A stretch of 64,000 nucleotides of DNA from Salinisphaera sp. LB1 (GCF_003177035.1 NZ_CP029488.1:3788501-3852500); one strand, 5' to 3'; positions 1-10,797 are shown, counted from the first letter of the stretch. Notes: generated by a model not told the origin, from the letters alone. A program made the numbers and translations.

Positions 1-1
1 G

Positions 2-469
2 CTGGCGGACCAGGATCTGGACACGATCCTGGCCAACGCGGGCCAGCACGGTGCCGCCGTACGCAACCAGGGCGGTGGTTATCTCAACCACATCATCTTC
101 TGGGAAACGATGTCGCCCAATGGCGGTGGCAAGCCGACCGGCAAACTGGCCGAGGCGATCGACAAGAGCTTCGGTTCGTTCGACGACTTCAAGGAGAAGT
201 TCACCGGCGAAGCGACAGGACTGTTTGGTTCCGGCTTCGTGTGGCTGGTCCCGGCTGGCGGCGATCAGCTCAAGATCGTGCCGACGCCCAACCAGGACAA
301 CCCGATCATGGACGTGGTTGCGGAATCCGGTAAGCCAATCATGGGTCTGGACGTGTGGGAGCATGCCTTCTACCTGAAGTACCAGAACCGCAAGCCGGAG
401 TACGTGGAAGCCTGGTGGAACGTCGTCGACTGGGACGGCATCGCCAAGAAGTTCGAGGCGGCCAGCTAA
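2..469 (+). CDS. sodA: Superoxide dismutase, Mn type (partial, 5' end outside window)
   Basis: The reading frame is open from the left edge to TAA at 467-469, so only the C-terminal ~155 residues are visible. The segment holds two metal-ligand motifs of Fe/Mn superoxide dismutases: the His of LNHIIFW, and the Asp and His of GLDVWEHA. An NQD motif stands where MnSODs carry their active-site Gln, and the FeSOD-type Gln before NHxxxW is absent, so the Mn (or cambialistic) type is favoured. It would convert superoxide to peroxide and oxygen in the cytoplasm. A terminator follows 30 bp downstream, so it ends its transcription unit. The N-terminus cannot be assessed. Confidence 0.93.
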   Translation: MADQDLDTILANAGQHGAAVRNQGGGYLNHIIFWETMSPNGGGKPTGKLAEAIDKSFGSFDDFKEKFTGEATGLFGSGFVWLVPAGGDQLKIVPTPNQDNPIMDVVAESGKPIMGLDVWEHAFYLKYQNRKPEYVEAWWNVVDWDGIAKKFEAAS

Positions 470-498
470 GCACGCTTGGCGCCAAGCTCGATCCGGGG

Positions 499-527
499 CC
501 CCGTCGCGTTGCGGCGGGGTCTTTTTT
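499..527 (+). terminator. Rho-independent terminator after sodA
   Basis: A 9-bp GC-rich stem (CCCCGTCGC pairing with GCGGCGGGG, one G-U) with a 3-nt loop is followed by TC and six T. It separates sodA from argF. Confidence 0.9.
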
Positions 528-631
528 ATTGGAGGATTGCGCACCTGCCCACCGAAAGTATCAGGGCGCGCGCGCACGTGCAGCGTGCATGATGCTTTGG
601 CTTTCCATTCATCCACGATCCCCATTCATTC

Positions 632-1531
632 ATGAGTTCGCGACATTTCCTCAGCCTGGACGACCTGGGCAGTGCCGGTATCGAAGATCTGATCGAACGC
701 GCCATCGAGCGCAAGCGCCACGCGCTGTCCGATCGCCCGCTGATCGGCAAAAGTCTGGCAATGGTGTTCGAAAAGGCGTCCACCCGTACCCGCGTTTCGT
801 TCGAGGCGGCCATGACACGGCTCGGCGGCCACGCGATCTTCCTGTCGCCGGGCGATACCCAGATCGGGCGCGGCGAACCGGTAGAAGATACCGCACGCGT
901 GCTGTCGGGCATGTGCGACGCCATCATGATCCGCAACCATTCACATGCGGTGCTGGAACAGTTCGCTGCCTATTCCAAGGTCCCGGTAATCAACGGCCTG
1001 ACCGATCGCCTGCATCCCTGTCAATTGCTGGCCGACCTGCAGACCTACGTCGAGCATCGCGGCTCGATCCGCGGCGCGAAGGTGGCCTGGATCGGCGATG
1101 GCAACAACATGTGCCACTCGTATATCAACGCCGCCCGCCTGATGGGTTTCTCGCTACGCATCGCGTCCCCCGAAGGCTATCGTCCAGACGCGCTCATGCT
1201 GCGTGATGCGGGCGCGGCGGTAACGGTGTGCGAACAGGCGCAGGAAGCGGTGGACGGCGCCAATCTCGTGGTCACGGACGTCTGGGCCAGCATGGGCGAC
1301 GAAGACAATCGCGAAACCCGTCTCGCGGACTTCGCCAACTATCAGGTCAATCGCGCGCTCATGAGCTGGGCCGCGGATGATGCCCTGTTCATGCATTGCC
1401 TGCCCGCCCACCGCGGTGAGGAAGTCAGCGCCGAAGTGATCGACGGGCCCGCAAGCGTGGTCTGGGACGAGGCAGAAAACCGCCTGCATGCCCAGACGGC
1501 ACTGCTGCTCAAATTGCTCGACGCCGCGTAG
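632..1531 (+). CDS. argF: Ornithine carbamoyltransferase
   Basis: Catalyses carbamoyl phosphate + ornithine to citrulline in arginine biosynthesis (cytosol). The 299-residue protein has all family signatures: STRTR (residues 50-54, carbamoyl-phosphate binding), HPCQ (128-131), DVWASMG (216-222, ornithine side) and HCLP (255-258) followed by AHRGEE. Length matches anabolic ArgF. It stands alone between the sodA terminator and the convergent egtD. No ARG-box-like operator was recognised upstream. Confidence 0.96.
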   Translation: MSSRHFLSLDDLGSAGIEDLIERAIERKRHALSDRPLIGKSLAMVFEKASTRTRVSFEAAMTRLGGHAIFLSPGDTQIGRGEPVEDTARVLSGMCDAIMIRNHSHAVLEQFAAYSKVPVINGLTDRLHPCQLLADLQTYVEHRGSIRGAKVAWIGDGNNMCHSYINAARLMGFSLRIASPEGYRPDALMLRDAGAAVTVCEQAQEAVDGANLVVTDVWASMGDEDNRETRLADFANYQVNRALMSWAADDALFMHCLPAHRGEEVSAEVIDGPASVVWDEAENRLHAQTALLLKLLDAA

Positions 1532-1593
1532 CGCGCACGCCGCCCGGGCGGAGAATTTCGAGGCCTGCGCCGGGCCGGCTGGCGGCGCCCGGA

Positions 1594-2592
1594 TCAGACG
1601 TCGGGCACCGCCAGCACCAACGAGTAATCGCCCGTGCCGTACTCGAAGTGTTCCGCCTCGCGCAGCCCGGCACGCGCCAGCAGGGACGCGATGTCGTCGC
1701 GCGAGAACTTGCGGCTGATTTCAGTGAGAATCGACTCCCCGGCGGCCATGTCGAAGCCCCGGCCAAGCGCCTCCAGATGCACCCGGTGCGGCTGTTCGGC
1801 GATCAGCCGCATCTCGATCCGCGACAACGGCCGGTTGAACACGGCCTGGTGCCGATAGAGATCCGGCGATATATCACCGTCCAGCGTCCGGTTGAGGACG
1901 TTGAGGACGTTCTTGTTGAACGCCGCCGTGTAACCGGCGGCATCGTCGTACGCCGCCTCGAGCACAGCGACGTCCTTGACCCGATCCAGGCCGATCAGCA
2001 ACGCGTCACCCGGCCCCATCAGCGCCACGATCTCGGCCATGAACGCATCCGCCTGGGCCGGGTCGAAGTTGCCGAGGGTGCCGCCTAGAAATACGAACAG
2101 ACGCCGCGCCGCCTCGGCCGGTAACGGCAGGTGGGCCAGCCCGGCGGTGTAATCGCCGCTCATGGCCTCGACATGCAGCCAGTCATAGTCCGCGATCAAC
2201 TGCTCGGCCGAATCGATCATGATCTGCGTGCTGACCTCGAACGGCCAGTAGCGAGGGTGCACGCCCAGCGCATCGCATGCGGCGAGCAGGCATCGCGTCT
2301 TGCGCGCGCTGCCACTGCCCAGCTCGATGATATGCGCCGGCCGTACGCGCTCGATCACGCGCCGGGACTCGGCCGCGAGCACCGCGGCTTCGGCGCGCGT
2401 CGGGTAATACTCGGGGGTGTCGCAGATCGCCTCGAACAGCTGCGAACCGCGCGCGTCGTAGAAGTACTTGGGCGGCAGCCAGCGCGGGCGCTCCATCAGC
2501 CCCATCCGGGCATCCTCGGCCAGATCGGGCACGCGACGCAGGGGCGCCACGCGGTGATGGACCAGCCGCGTGGACAGAACATCTCGACTCAT
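1594..2592 (-). CDS. egtD: L-histidine N-alpha-methyltransferase (ergothioneine synthesis)
   Basis: EgtD trimethylates histidine to hercynine with SAM, the first committed step to ergothioneine. The 332-residue product has the family N-terminal motif PKYFYDARGSQLFEAI (about 41-56), the TPEYYPTR motif and the SAM-binding ELGSGSARKT (90-99). The ATG at 2592 is chosen because homology starts shortly after it; an in-frame extension upstream to 2841 would run through egtC. It is divergent from egtC with only 66 bp between the starts, so both promoters must share that gap, which points to co-regulation of the locus. Confidence 0.93.
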   Translation of the reverse strand: MSRDVLSTRLVHHRVAPLRRVPDLAEDARMGLMERPRWLPPKYFYDARGSQLFEAICDTPEYYPTRAEAAVLAAESRRVIERVRPAHIIELGSGSARKTRCLLAACDALGVHPRYWPFEVSTQIMIDSAEQLIADYDWLHVEAMSGDYTAGLAHLPLPAEAARRLFVFLGGTLGNFDPAQADAFMAEIVALMGPGDALLIGLDRVKDVAVLEAAYDDAAGYTAAFNKNVLNVLNRTLDGDISPDLYRHQAVFNRPLSRIEMRLIAEQPHRVHLEALGRGFDMAAGESILTEISRKFSRDDIASLLARAGLREAEHFEYGTGDYSLVLAVPDV

Positions 2593-2658
2593 GACACAAG
2601 CGATGTAACGGAACGCTTCGAGGTTATCATGGGCCGATCCTCCACCGTTGCCGCTGTC

Positions 2659-3396
2659 ATGTGCCGAATCGCCGCCTATCTCGGCCCGCCCTGTTTGCTG
2701 CGCCAATTCCTCGACGCCACGCCGCATAGCCTGGCGCGTCAGTCCTGGGACGCACGCGAGATGGCCAGCGCCACCGTCAACGCCGACGGATGGGGGGTAG
2801 GTTGGTATGCCGATGACGGCCAGCCCGCGGTCTACCGGCATACGTTGCCGATCTGGGCCGATGGCAACGTCGATGCCCTGGCGCGCAGTCTGCGCCGGGG
2901 GCTATGGGTGGGCAACGTCAGAAGCGCCACGTCGGGCCTCGGTACCGATCACGCCAATACCCAGCCCTTTGCCGGCGACGGCCTCCTGTTCGCCCACAAC
3001 GGCTATATCCAGAACTTTGCTGCCACTCTGCGCGCGCGGGTGCGCGCGGAACTCGCGCCGGCGATCGAGCAGACCATCAATGGAAACACCGATTCCGAAT
3101 ACCTGTTTGCCCTGGTACGCCAGCAGACCGGATCGCTGGCCGAGCGCCTGACACAGGCGTTACGCCGGGTTCACGAATGGCTGGAGGAGCGTGGGGAACT
3201 GAAAGCACTTCTCAACATGGTGTTAACCGACGGCCGGGAAATCGTCGCCGTACGCAGCGCATTCAACACCACCGCGCCCTCGCTGTATGTCCATCGCGCA
3301 TGGCACGGTGGCAGCGTGATCGCCTCGGAAGCTTTCGACGACGATGCCGGCTGGCAAGCTGTCGTTCCGGAACACGTTGTTACGCTCGGGCCCTGA
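2659..3396 (+). CDS. egtC: Gamma-glutamyl hercynylcysteine sulfoxide hydrolase, class II amidotransferase fold
   Basis: Start at ATG 2659 places Cys at position 2 (MCRIAAYLG), the Ntn nucleophile exposed after Met removal. Longer in-frame starts would bury it, so they are rejected. Other class II glutamine-amidotransferase marks are NADGWGVGWY and AHNGYI. EgtC removes gamma-glutamate from the hercynyl gamma-glutamylcysteine sulfoxide made by EgtB, whose gene starts 18 bp downstream. This implies that the EgtB here uses gamma-glutamylcysteine. No egtA is present in the window, so gamma-Glu-Cys would have to come from elsewhere, such as GshA. Confidence 0.92.
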   Translation: MCRIAAYLGPPCLLRQFLDATPHSLARQSWDAREMASATVNADGWGVGWYADDGQPAVYRHTLPIWADGNVDALARSLRRGLWVGNVRSATSGLGTDHANTQPFAGDGLLFAHNGYIQNFAATLRARVRAELAPAIEQTINGNTDSEYLFALVRQQTGSLAERLTQALRRVHEWLEERGELKALLNMVLTDGREIVAVRSAFNTTAPSLYVHRAWHGGSVIASEAFDDDAGWQAVVPEHVVTLGP

Positions 3397-3414
3397 CTTG
3401 CTGAACGGACTCGC

Positions 3415-4548
3415 ATGATGACGGCGCAACCCTGCTCACGCCTGGCCGCACTACGTCGCGCATCGCAGGCCATGCTGGAGGGCCGCGACGAGGCGATGCT
3501 GCGGCGCCAGCCTCACCCCGAACTCAGCCCACTGCTGTGGCACGTGGGCCATGTGTTTTTCGCGGAGAACTACTGGTTGGCTGAGCGCATATTCGGGGAT
3601 CGTTCGATCACCGCGCCTTGGTGCGGGCTGTATTTTCCCGAGGAATGCGCCAAGCACACACGGGGGGCCCGCCTGCCCGGGCCGCGCGCCATGCGCGAAT
3701 GGACCGATCAAGTCGCCGTCGTGAACGACCATTACTGGCAACGCGCGGCCGAGTCCGGCCATGAATTGTTACAACACGGCTATCTACAGGCCTTTCTGCG
3801 CCAGCACTACGCCCAGCACCTGGAAACCATGCGCCTGGCCGCCGCCCAGCTCGATCTCGAAGCGGGCCGGGGCACGGCAACGCTGCAGAGCCCGGCCCCG
3901 GCACGCTACCGGCGTGTGCCAGTGCCGGCACAGCGACTTCGCCTGGGCACGCCCGACGTCGCCGCCTACGACAACGAAAAACCGGTCCACGAACGCGAGA
4001 TCGCGGCTTTCGACATCGCCAGCCGCCCGGTTAGCAACGCCGAGTGGCTGAGCTTCATGCAGGACGGCGGTTACGATCGCCACGAGCTCTGGGACGACGA
4101 CGGGTGGCGCTGGCGCTGTACCGTGGGCATCGATCATCCCCAGCACTGGCGCGCCGCGGACGACGGCTGGCACATCGCCGGACACGATGGGCGCGAGCCC
4201 ATCGGCGACGCGCCGGTACACGGCATCGGCTGGTACGAAGCGCGGGCATTCGCACGCCATGCCGGCGCCCGCCTGCCCGCCGAGCACGAGTGGGAAGCCG
4301 CCGCGCGCACCGTACCGCTCGATGCGACCGGCCAGGTCTGGGAATGGTGCGACAGCGCATTCAAGCCGTATCCCGGCTTCAGGGCGTTTCCTTACGACGG
4401 TTATTCCAAACCCTGGTTCGACGGCCATCATTACGTCACGCGTGGCGCGAGTGTTCACACCGAGGCCGATATCAGGCGGCCCGGTTTCCGCAACTTCTAC
4501 CCGCCGACACACCGGCATATCTGTGCCGGGCTGCGTCTAGCCTGGTGA
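3415..4548 (+). CDS. egtB: Ergothioneine sulfoxide synthase EgtB
   Basis: A non-haem iron enzyme that joins hercynine to a cysteine thiol with oxygen. The N-terminal DinB-like domain has His43 in LLWHVGH and the HxxxHxE iron motif at 131-137 (HYAQHLE). The C-terminal formylglycine-enzyme-like domain runs from about 160 to the end, with QVWEWC and the typical closing RNFYPP...CAGLRLAW. At 377 residues it is shorter than many family members (about 430), the reduction lying mostly within the C-terminal domain. It follows egtC by 18 bp in one operon. Two consecutive ATGs (3415, 3418) could start it. Confidence 0.92.
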   Translation: MMTAQPCSRLAALRRASQAMLEGRDEAMLRRQPHPELSPLLWHVGHVFFAENYWLAERIFGDRSITAPWCGLYFPEECAKHTRGARLPGPRAMREWTDQVAVVNDHYWQRAAESGHELLQHGYLQAFLRQHYAQHLETMRLAAAQLDLEAGRGTATLQSPAPARYRRVPVPAQRLRLGTPDVAAYDNEKPVHEREIAAFDIASRPVSNAEWLSFMQDGGYDRHELWDDDGWRWRCTVGIDHPQHWRAADDGWHIAGHDGREPIGDAPVHGIGWYEARAFARHAGARLPAEHEWEAAARTVPLDATGQVWEWCDSAFKPYPGFRAFPYDGYSKPWFDGHHYVTRGASVHTEADIRRPGFRNFYPPTHRHICAGLRLAW

Positions 4549-4617
4549 CGACCGCCGCGCCTGACGCCACGGCCGAGCGATCGCCGCGCTGCGGCCGCGT
4601 TGGCTTGCCGCGCCCGC

Positions 4618-5787
4618 TCAGGCGGCGTTGTAACGCGCCAGCCCCGCTGCCATATCGTCGATGAGATCGGCGATGTCCTCGAGCCCGGCGTGGATGCGTA
4701 GCAGCGGGCCCGGTGCCTGCCAGTGCGTGGCCGTGCGCGAAGCGGCCGGCGCCACCGGTAACACAAGGCTTTCGTAACCGCCCCAGGATGCCCCCAGACC
4801 GTAATAGGCCAGTCCGTCGATGAGCGCGGCCAGCCGCTGACGGTCCGCCGGCACCAGCTCGATCGCGAACAGGCCGCAGGCACCGGTGAAATCGCGTTGC
4901 CAGAGGTGGTGCTGCGGATGATCGGCCCGGGCCGGATGCAGCACGCGGGCCACCGCCGGCTGCTCGGCAAGCCAATTCGCCAGCGCCAGACCGTTGGCTT
5001 CGTGGACCGGCAAACGCTGGCCGAGTGTACGCAGCCCGCGCGCGCCGAGATAGACATCGTCCGGACCGGCACAGTAGCCGAGCGCGATGGATGTGTGCCG
5101 CACCGCCCGGTAATAGGTGGCATCACGACAATTCACGACGCCGAGCATGGCATCCGAGTGACCGACGATATATTTCGTCGCGGCGTGCACCGACAGGTCG
5201 ATACCGTGGGCGAAGGCATCGAAATAGATCGGCGTGCTCCAGGTATTGTCGGCAATCACGCAGGCGCCACGCGCGCGCGCCACCGCCGCGAGTGCAGGTA
5301 CGTCCGAAATCTCGAAGGTGAGCGAACCGGGCGCTTCGAGAAACAGCGCGCGCGTGTTGTCGCGAAAGCACGCGGCCAGTGCTTCGGCCGAGATCAACGG
5401 ATCCACGTACTCGGTTTCGATGCCGAGCCGGGCCAGCAGACCGTCGCAAAGCTTGCGCGTCGGACCATAGACGTTATCGGCCACGAGCAGATGATCGCCG
5501 GCCGCCACCACCGAAAGCAGCGCGGTGGCGATCGCCGCCAGGCCGGAGCATGTGCTCACCGCGCCGTGCGCGCCCTCGAGCTCGGCCACAGCCTGTTCGA
5601 ACGCAAACTGCGTGGGCGTACCCAACCGGCCATAGTGCACGCCCGCAAACGGGTCGGCCTGCGAGGCGTCGAACGCGGCCAGGTTGTCGAATAACACGGT
5701 GGACGCGTGATAAACGGGCGTGTTGACCATGCCGTAGTGCGCGGACGGCCGCCGCCCGGCGTGAACGAGACGCGTGGCTTGTTTCAT
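4618..5787 (-). CDS. PLP-dependent C-S lyase, cystathionine beta-lyase/MetC family; candidate EgtE substitute
   Basis: A Cys/Met-metabolism PLP enzyme of 389 residues: VHYGRLGTPT near the N-terminus, TCSGLAAIA phosphate-binding region, ADNTWSTP cofactor-binding Asp, and HAATKYIVGHSD containing the PLP Lys. The ATG at 5787 has AGG 9 nt upstream; an in-frame ATG at 5826 has no such site. By family it would cleave cystathionine to homocysteine, pyruvate and ammonia. It is convergent with egtB, and no EgtE-type class V aminotransferase is in the window. Inference: it may perform the last ergothioneine step, C-S cleavage of hercynylcysteine sulfoxide. Confidence 0.85.
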   Translation of the reverse strand: MKQATRLVHAGRRPSAHYGMVNTPVYHASTVLFDNLAAFDASQADPFAGVHYGRLGTPTQFAFEQAVAELEGAHGAVSTCSGLAAIATALLSVVAAGDHLLVADNVYGPTRKLCDGLLARLGIETEYVDPLISAEALAACFRDNTRALFLEAPGSLTFEISDVPALAAVARARGACVIADNTWSTPIYFDAFAHGIDLSVHAATKYIVGHSDAMLGVVNCRDATYYRAVRHTSIALGYCAGPDDVYLGARGLRTLGQRLPVHEANGLALANWLAEQPAVARVLHPARADHPQHHLWQRDFTGACGLFAIELVPADRQRLAALIDGLAYYGLGASWGGYESLVLPVAPAASRTATHWQAPGPLLRIHAGLEDIADLIDDMAAGLARYNAA

Positions 5788-5899
5788 GAGTCGCCTGTCG
5801 ATGTACCAACCGCTGAGGATAGGCATAACAGGCCCGACTGGCCACGCTGCATCCGGCGTCGAGCCGTTATAATCCCGCGTCGACCCGTTCGCATAGGCC

Positions 5900-6703
5900 G
5901 TGTTGCAACATTTCGTCGAACATTACCTCCTCTGGCTGGCCGAGGCCGTCCTGGCGGCCTGGCCGCGCCGTCGCCCGACCCGCGCGCAGCTCGAACGCAC
6001 CCTGATCGTCGCCCATCGCGGGGCGCGTGACGACGTGCACGTCAAGGAAAATACGCTCGCCGCCTTCGATCTCGCGGTGCAGGCCGGCGTCCGTGCGATC
6101 GAGTTCGATATCCGCTATACCGCCGACGACGAACCCGTCGTCGTGCATGATGCCGATCTGTCGCGTGTATTCGGGCGTCCCGAGCGCATCGATGAGCTGA
6201 CCTGGCCCGCGCTGCGCGCTTGTGCGCCGGAGCTGCCGCATCTTGCCGAGATCATAGAGCGCTACGGCGATCGGGCCCATCTGATGATCGAATTGAAGAC
6301 GCGCGGCTCAACCCGGGCCGAAACCCGAATGCACGAACAGCTTGCCGGACTCACGGCCGGCGACGATTATCACATCCTCGCGCTCGACCCGGCCCTGTTC
6401 GACGCGGTGGCGGACCTGCCGGCCAATGCACGCGTACCGGTGGCCAAGAGTAACTGGCGAGCGATTCGCGCCTGGAGCCGCCGGCACGACTGCGGCGGGA
6501 TCGCCGGTCCGTATCTGTTCATTCGACGCGCCGACATTCGCGCCAGCCAACGACACAACCGCCTGATCGGCAGCGGATTCGTCAGCCGGCGCGGCCTGCT
6601 GGAACGGGAAATCGGCCGCGGCATCCCCTGGATATTCACCAACCAGCCCGTGGCGCTCCAGCACATGCTGGAACAGGCGCGGGCCCGCAGTCGCCGGATG
6701 TGA
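5900..6703 (+). CDS. Glycerophosphodiester phosphodiesterase family protein
   Basis: GDPD-fold enzyme that hydrolyses glycerophosphodiesters to glycerol-3-phosphate and an alcohol. Catalytic signatures: AHRG (His39-Arg40), EN (50-51), EFD (68-70) and VVHD (His83). Length 267 fits cytosolic UgpQ-like members. The first ~25 residues are amphipathic and there is no clear signal peptide. GTG at 5900 is the most upstream plausible start; TTG at 5903 is the alternative. It is convergent with the downstream reductase gene. Confidence 0.85.
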   Translation: MLQHFVEHYLLWLAEAVLAAWPRRRPTRAQLERTLIVAHRGARDDVHVKENTLAAFDLAVQAGVRAIEFDIRYTADDEPVVVHDADLSRVFGRPERIDELTWPALRACAPELPHLAEIIERYGDRAHLMIELKTRGSTRAETRMHEQLAGLTAGDDYHILALDPALFDAVADLPANARVPVAKSNWRAIRAWSRRHDCGGIAGPYLFIRRADIRASQRHNRLIGSGFVSRRGLLEREIGRGIPWIFTNQPVALQHMLEQARARSRRM

Positions 6704-6713
6704 TCCCAGGACG

Positions 6714-7679
6714 CTAGGACAGATGGCCGCGCTCGGGCGGCGCCTCGAAATCCAGCACCGGGCCCACCGGGACGATGCCCGTCGGGTTGATACCCGGATG
6801 GCTGCGGTAGTAGTGCTGTTTGATGTGCTGCATGTTCACGGTGTCCGCGACGCCCGGAACCTGGTACAACTCGCGAAGATAGCCGGCCAGATGCGGATAG
6901 TCCGCGATCCGCTGCCGGTTGCACTTGAAATGACTGTAGTACACGGCATCGAAACGCACGAGCGTGACGAACAGGCGCCAGTCGGCCTCGGTCACTTGCC
7001 CGCCCACCAGATAGCGCTGTCCGCCGAGACGCGTGTCGAGCCAGTCCAGCGTCGCGAAGACAGCGTCAAACGCTTGTTCGTACGCAGCCTGCGTGGTCGC
7101 GAACCCGGCCTTGTACACGCCGTTGTTGAGGTCGTGATAGACCCGCTCATTGACCGCGTCGATCTCGGCGCGCAGCGCTTCGGGGTAGTAGTCGCGATCC
7201 GGGTGCTCGGCCAGCGCGTCGAAGGCCGAATTGAACATGCGCACGATATCGGCCGATTCGTTCGACACGATGGTCTCGTGCACCGTATCCCAGAGCGTGG
7301 GCGTGGTCACGCGCCCGGTATAGTCGGGCGCGGCCTTCTGGTAAAGCTGGTGCAGGTAATCGAGTCCGTACAGCGTATCGGGGATGGCGCCCGCCACATC
7401 CGAGAACTGCCAGCCGTATTCGCCCATGTAGGGATCGACGATCGATAGGCCGATCACCTTCTCGAGGCCTTTCAGCCGGCGCAGTATCAAGGCCCGGTGC
7501 GCCCACGGGCAGGCCAGCGACACGTACAGGTGATACCGCCCGGCCTGCGGCGTGAAGGCGCTGTTCTCTTGCGAATCGATCCAGTTGCGAAACCCGGCGG
7601 ACTCTCGAACGAAACGGCCGGCGTTCGAGTCGGTGTCATACCCCTGGTCGTGCCAGTGGCCATCGATGAGCAATCCCAT
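6714..7679 (-). CDS. yqjG: Glutathionyl-hydroquinone reductase (xi-class GST)
   Basis: Reduces glutathionyl-hydroquinones to hydroquinones with GSH. The 321-residue protein has the xi-class catalytic motif CPWAHR (57-62) in the thioredoxin-like half and a helical C-terminal half with LVGGQVTEADWRLF. Its length matches YqjG. The stop lies 11 bp from the convergent GDPD gene. Its start is 4 bp after the sppA stop, so it is probably cotranscribed with sppA. Confidence 0.93.
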   Translation of the reverse strand: MGLLIDGHWHDQGYDTDSNAGRFVRESAGFRNWIDSQENSAFTPQAGRYHLYVSLACPWAHRALILRRLKGLEKVIGLSIVDPYMGEYGWQFSDVAGAIPDTLYGLDYLHQLYQKAAPDYTGRVTTPTLWDTVHETIVSNESADIVRMFNSAFDALAEHPDRDYYPEALRAEIDAVNERVYHDLNNGVYKAGFATTQAAYEQAFDAVFATLDWLDTRLGGQRYLVGGQVTEADWRLFVTLVRFDAVYYSHFKCNRQRIADYPHLAGYLRELYQVPGVADTVNMQHIKQHYYRSHPGINPTGIVPVGPVLDFEAPPERGHLS

Positions 7680-7682
7680 AGA

Positions 7683-9560
7683 CTAGCGTGCCTTCAAAGC
7701 ATTGCGCGCCCGGGCGGCGCCATTGAGTGTATCGGCGGATTGTATCCGGCAGAAGCAACGGGCATACAGGCCATGCGGGTCGCTCAGGCTGCGCAGGAAA
7801 TCCACGGCATCGGTATGGGCCGGCGCAGCCAGCCACGACGGCAGCAGCGATGCGGTGATGTGGCTGGTCAGCAGCTGCTGCAGGGCAGCGCGCCAGTCCG
7901 ACGGCGGCTGCATGGACTGACGCTTGTAGTGCGCCGGGTTAAGCCCGGCAAGCTTCGCCGCGGCCGCCTCCGCCTGGGTGACATCGCCCAGTTTATCGAC
8001 CAGGCCGATCCGCTTGGCGCCGGCCCCGCTCCAGACGCGCCCCTGGGCGATTTTGTTCACGGCATCGGTCGACATGTCGCGTGCCTGCGCCACGTGACCG
8101 ATGAACTGGTGGTAGCCGCGCTCAACGCCGGCCTGGAGTATCGTCTTGACCGGTTCGGACAACGGCTTGTCCAGCCGCATCGCACCGGCCAGCTTGGTTG
8201 TGCCCACGCCGTCGGTATGAATGCCAAGCTTGTTCAGTGGCTTGGAGAACGTCGGCACAATCGCGAAGATACCGATCGACCCCGTAATCGTCGACGGCTC
8301 GGCCCAGATCTGGTTGGCATTCATCGAAATCCAGTAGCCGCCCGAGGCCGCCATGCCCGCCATGGACACCACCACCGGCTTGCCGGCCTGACGGAACGCC
8401 ACCACCGAGCGCCGTATCCGCTCGGCTGCGGTCACCGAACCGCCCGGCGAATTGACCCGCAGCACAAGGCCGGCCACGTGGTCGTCGCGGCGCGCGGCGT
8501 CGATCAGCCGCGATATGGTCTCGCCGCCCGCCGAACCGGGCACGCTTTGGCCATTGACGATATCGCCGGAGACCGTGACCACGGCCAGTCTGGACTCGTT
8601 CGCGCTCGTGTGGCCGTGGGTATCGGCCAGGTAATCGTCCTGGTTCACCTGATTGAAACTGCCGCTGGCCGGGTCTCGCCCCACCTTGGCGATCAACGGT
8701 TTATGCAAATCGCGCAACGTACTGACCGCATCCACCAGACCGGCCTTGCGGGCCAGCGCCGCGGCATTGCCGTGGTTGGCCACGAGATTCGAGGCATAGT
8801 TGGCGATGTATTGATCGATATCCGCGGGCGTGATGCCGCGATCGGCGGTCACCGTCTTTTTGTACGTACCCCACAGCGAGTCCATCCACTTGCGGTTGTC
8901 GGCCCGGGCGGCCGGCGACATGTCGTTGCGCGTATAGGGCTCCACATAGGATTTGTACTTGCCGACACGAAACACGTTGATGGTCACGCCGAGCTTGTCG
9001 AGCGCGTCCTTGTAATAGGTCCGATAGGCGCCGTAGCCCGTCAGCAGCACGTAACCGAGCGGGTCGACGTAGATCTTGTCGGCATGACTGGCCAGCTCGT
9101 ACTGGGTCTCGTCATACGCATCGGACCAGGCGATCACCGGCTTGCCCGACTGCTTGAAGCGATCGATGGCGGCAATCAGATCCTGCAACTGACCGGGTGC
9201 GGCACCGCCCAGATCGTCCAGCTTGAGCAGGACTTCCTTGATCCGGTCATCGTGCCGGGCGCGGTCGAGCGCAGTGATCAGACGCCGCACCACCGAGGGC
9301 TGGCCCTGATCCGACAGGGCGCTCTGGACCAGACCGCCAACCCCGCTTTCCTGTTCCACCAGATTGCCTACCGGATCGACCACGAGCACCGCCTGGCTCG
9401 GCACCGGCGGCGCCGGGTGATGCACCGCCAGGTAGATCGACACCGGAATCGCGATGAGAATCAACAGGAAGATCAGCGAATAGATCAGCGCGAGCGTGCG
9501 CCAGAGTCCCCCGACCAGGCGCCGGAAAAAAGACGGTTTGCCAGCCACAGCGTCTCCCAT
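7683..9560 (-). CDS. sppA: Signal peptide peptidase A, protease IV
   Basis: Membrane-anchored serine protease that degrades cleaved signal peptides. The 625 residues match the long double-domain SppA. A transmembrane anchor spans about 22-46. The catalytic Lys is in KYKSYVEP (about Lys203) and the catalytic Ser in AASGGYW (about Ser405). ATG 9560 is chosen because the anchor then lies near the N-terminus; the upstream extension to 9686 has no family similarity. The last ~40 residues (RCFCRIQ...) look unrelated to the family and may be a lineage-specific tail. Confidence 0.94.
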   Translation of the reverse strand: MGDAVAGKPSFFRRLVGGLWRTLALIYSLIFLLILIAIPVSIYLAVHHPAPPVPSQAVLVVDPVGNLVEQESGVGGLVQSALSDQGQPSVVRRLITALDRARHDDRIKEVLLKLDDLGGAAPGQLQDLIAAIDRFKQSGKPVIAWSDAYDETQYELASHADKIYVDPLGYVLLTGYGAYRTYYKDALDKLGVTINVFRVGKYKSYVEPYTRNDMSPAARADNRKWMDSLWGTYKKTVTADRGITPADIDQYIANYASNLVANHGNAAALARKAGLVDAVSTLRDLHKPLIAKVGRDPASGSFNQVNQDDYLADTHGHTSANESRLAVVTVSGDIVNGQSVPGSAGGETISRLIDAARRDDHVAGLVLRVNSPGGSVTAAERIRRSVVAFRQAGKPVVVSMAGMAASGGYWISMNANQIWAEPSTITGSIGIFAIVPTFSKPLNKLGIHTDGVGTTKLAGAMRLDKPLSEPVKTILQAGVERGYHQFIGHVAQARDMSTDAVNKIAQGRVWSGAGAKRIGLVDKLGDVTQAEAAAAKLAGLNPAHYKRQSMQPPSDWRAALQQLLTSHITASLLPSWLAAPAHTDAVDFLRSLSDPHGLYARCFCRIQSADTLNGAARARNALKAR

Positions 9561-9680
9561 GAGACCGGCGCGATGCGCGCGGTCGTATAAGCCAGTTCGT
9601 ATTCCTGTCGCGAGCCGCCAGTGTAGCGACCCAACGCCAGACGTGCGACTTGAATACGCCCGATGCGTGCCGCAGTTTAG

Positions 9681-10727
<1,047 letters not shown>

Positions 10728-10797
10728 TCGGGGGCGCGGGCCACCGGCGCGCTACCCGTCTGGCCGGTGGCCCGCGCTTGCGGCATCATGAGGGGTC

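Noticed and set aside
7497-9590. Very long plus-strand frame opposite sppA
   Set aside because: It is antisense to a well-supported SppA frame; high GC produces long shadow frames, and its translation shows no family signature.
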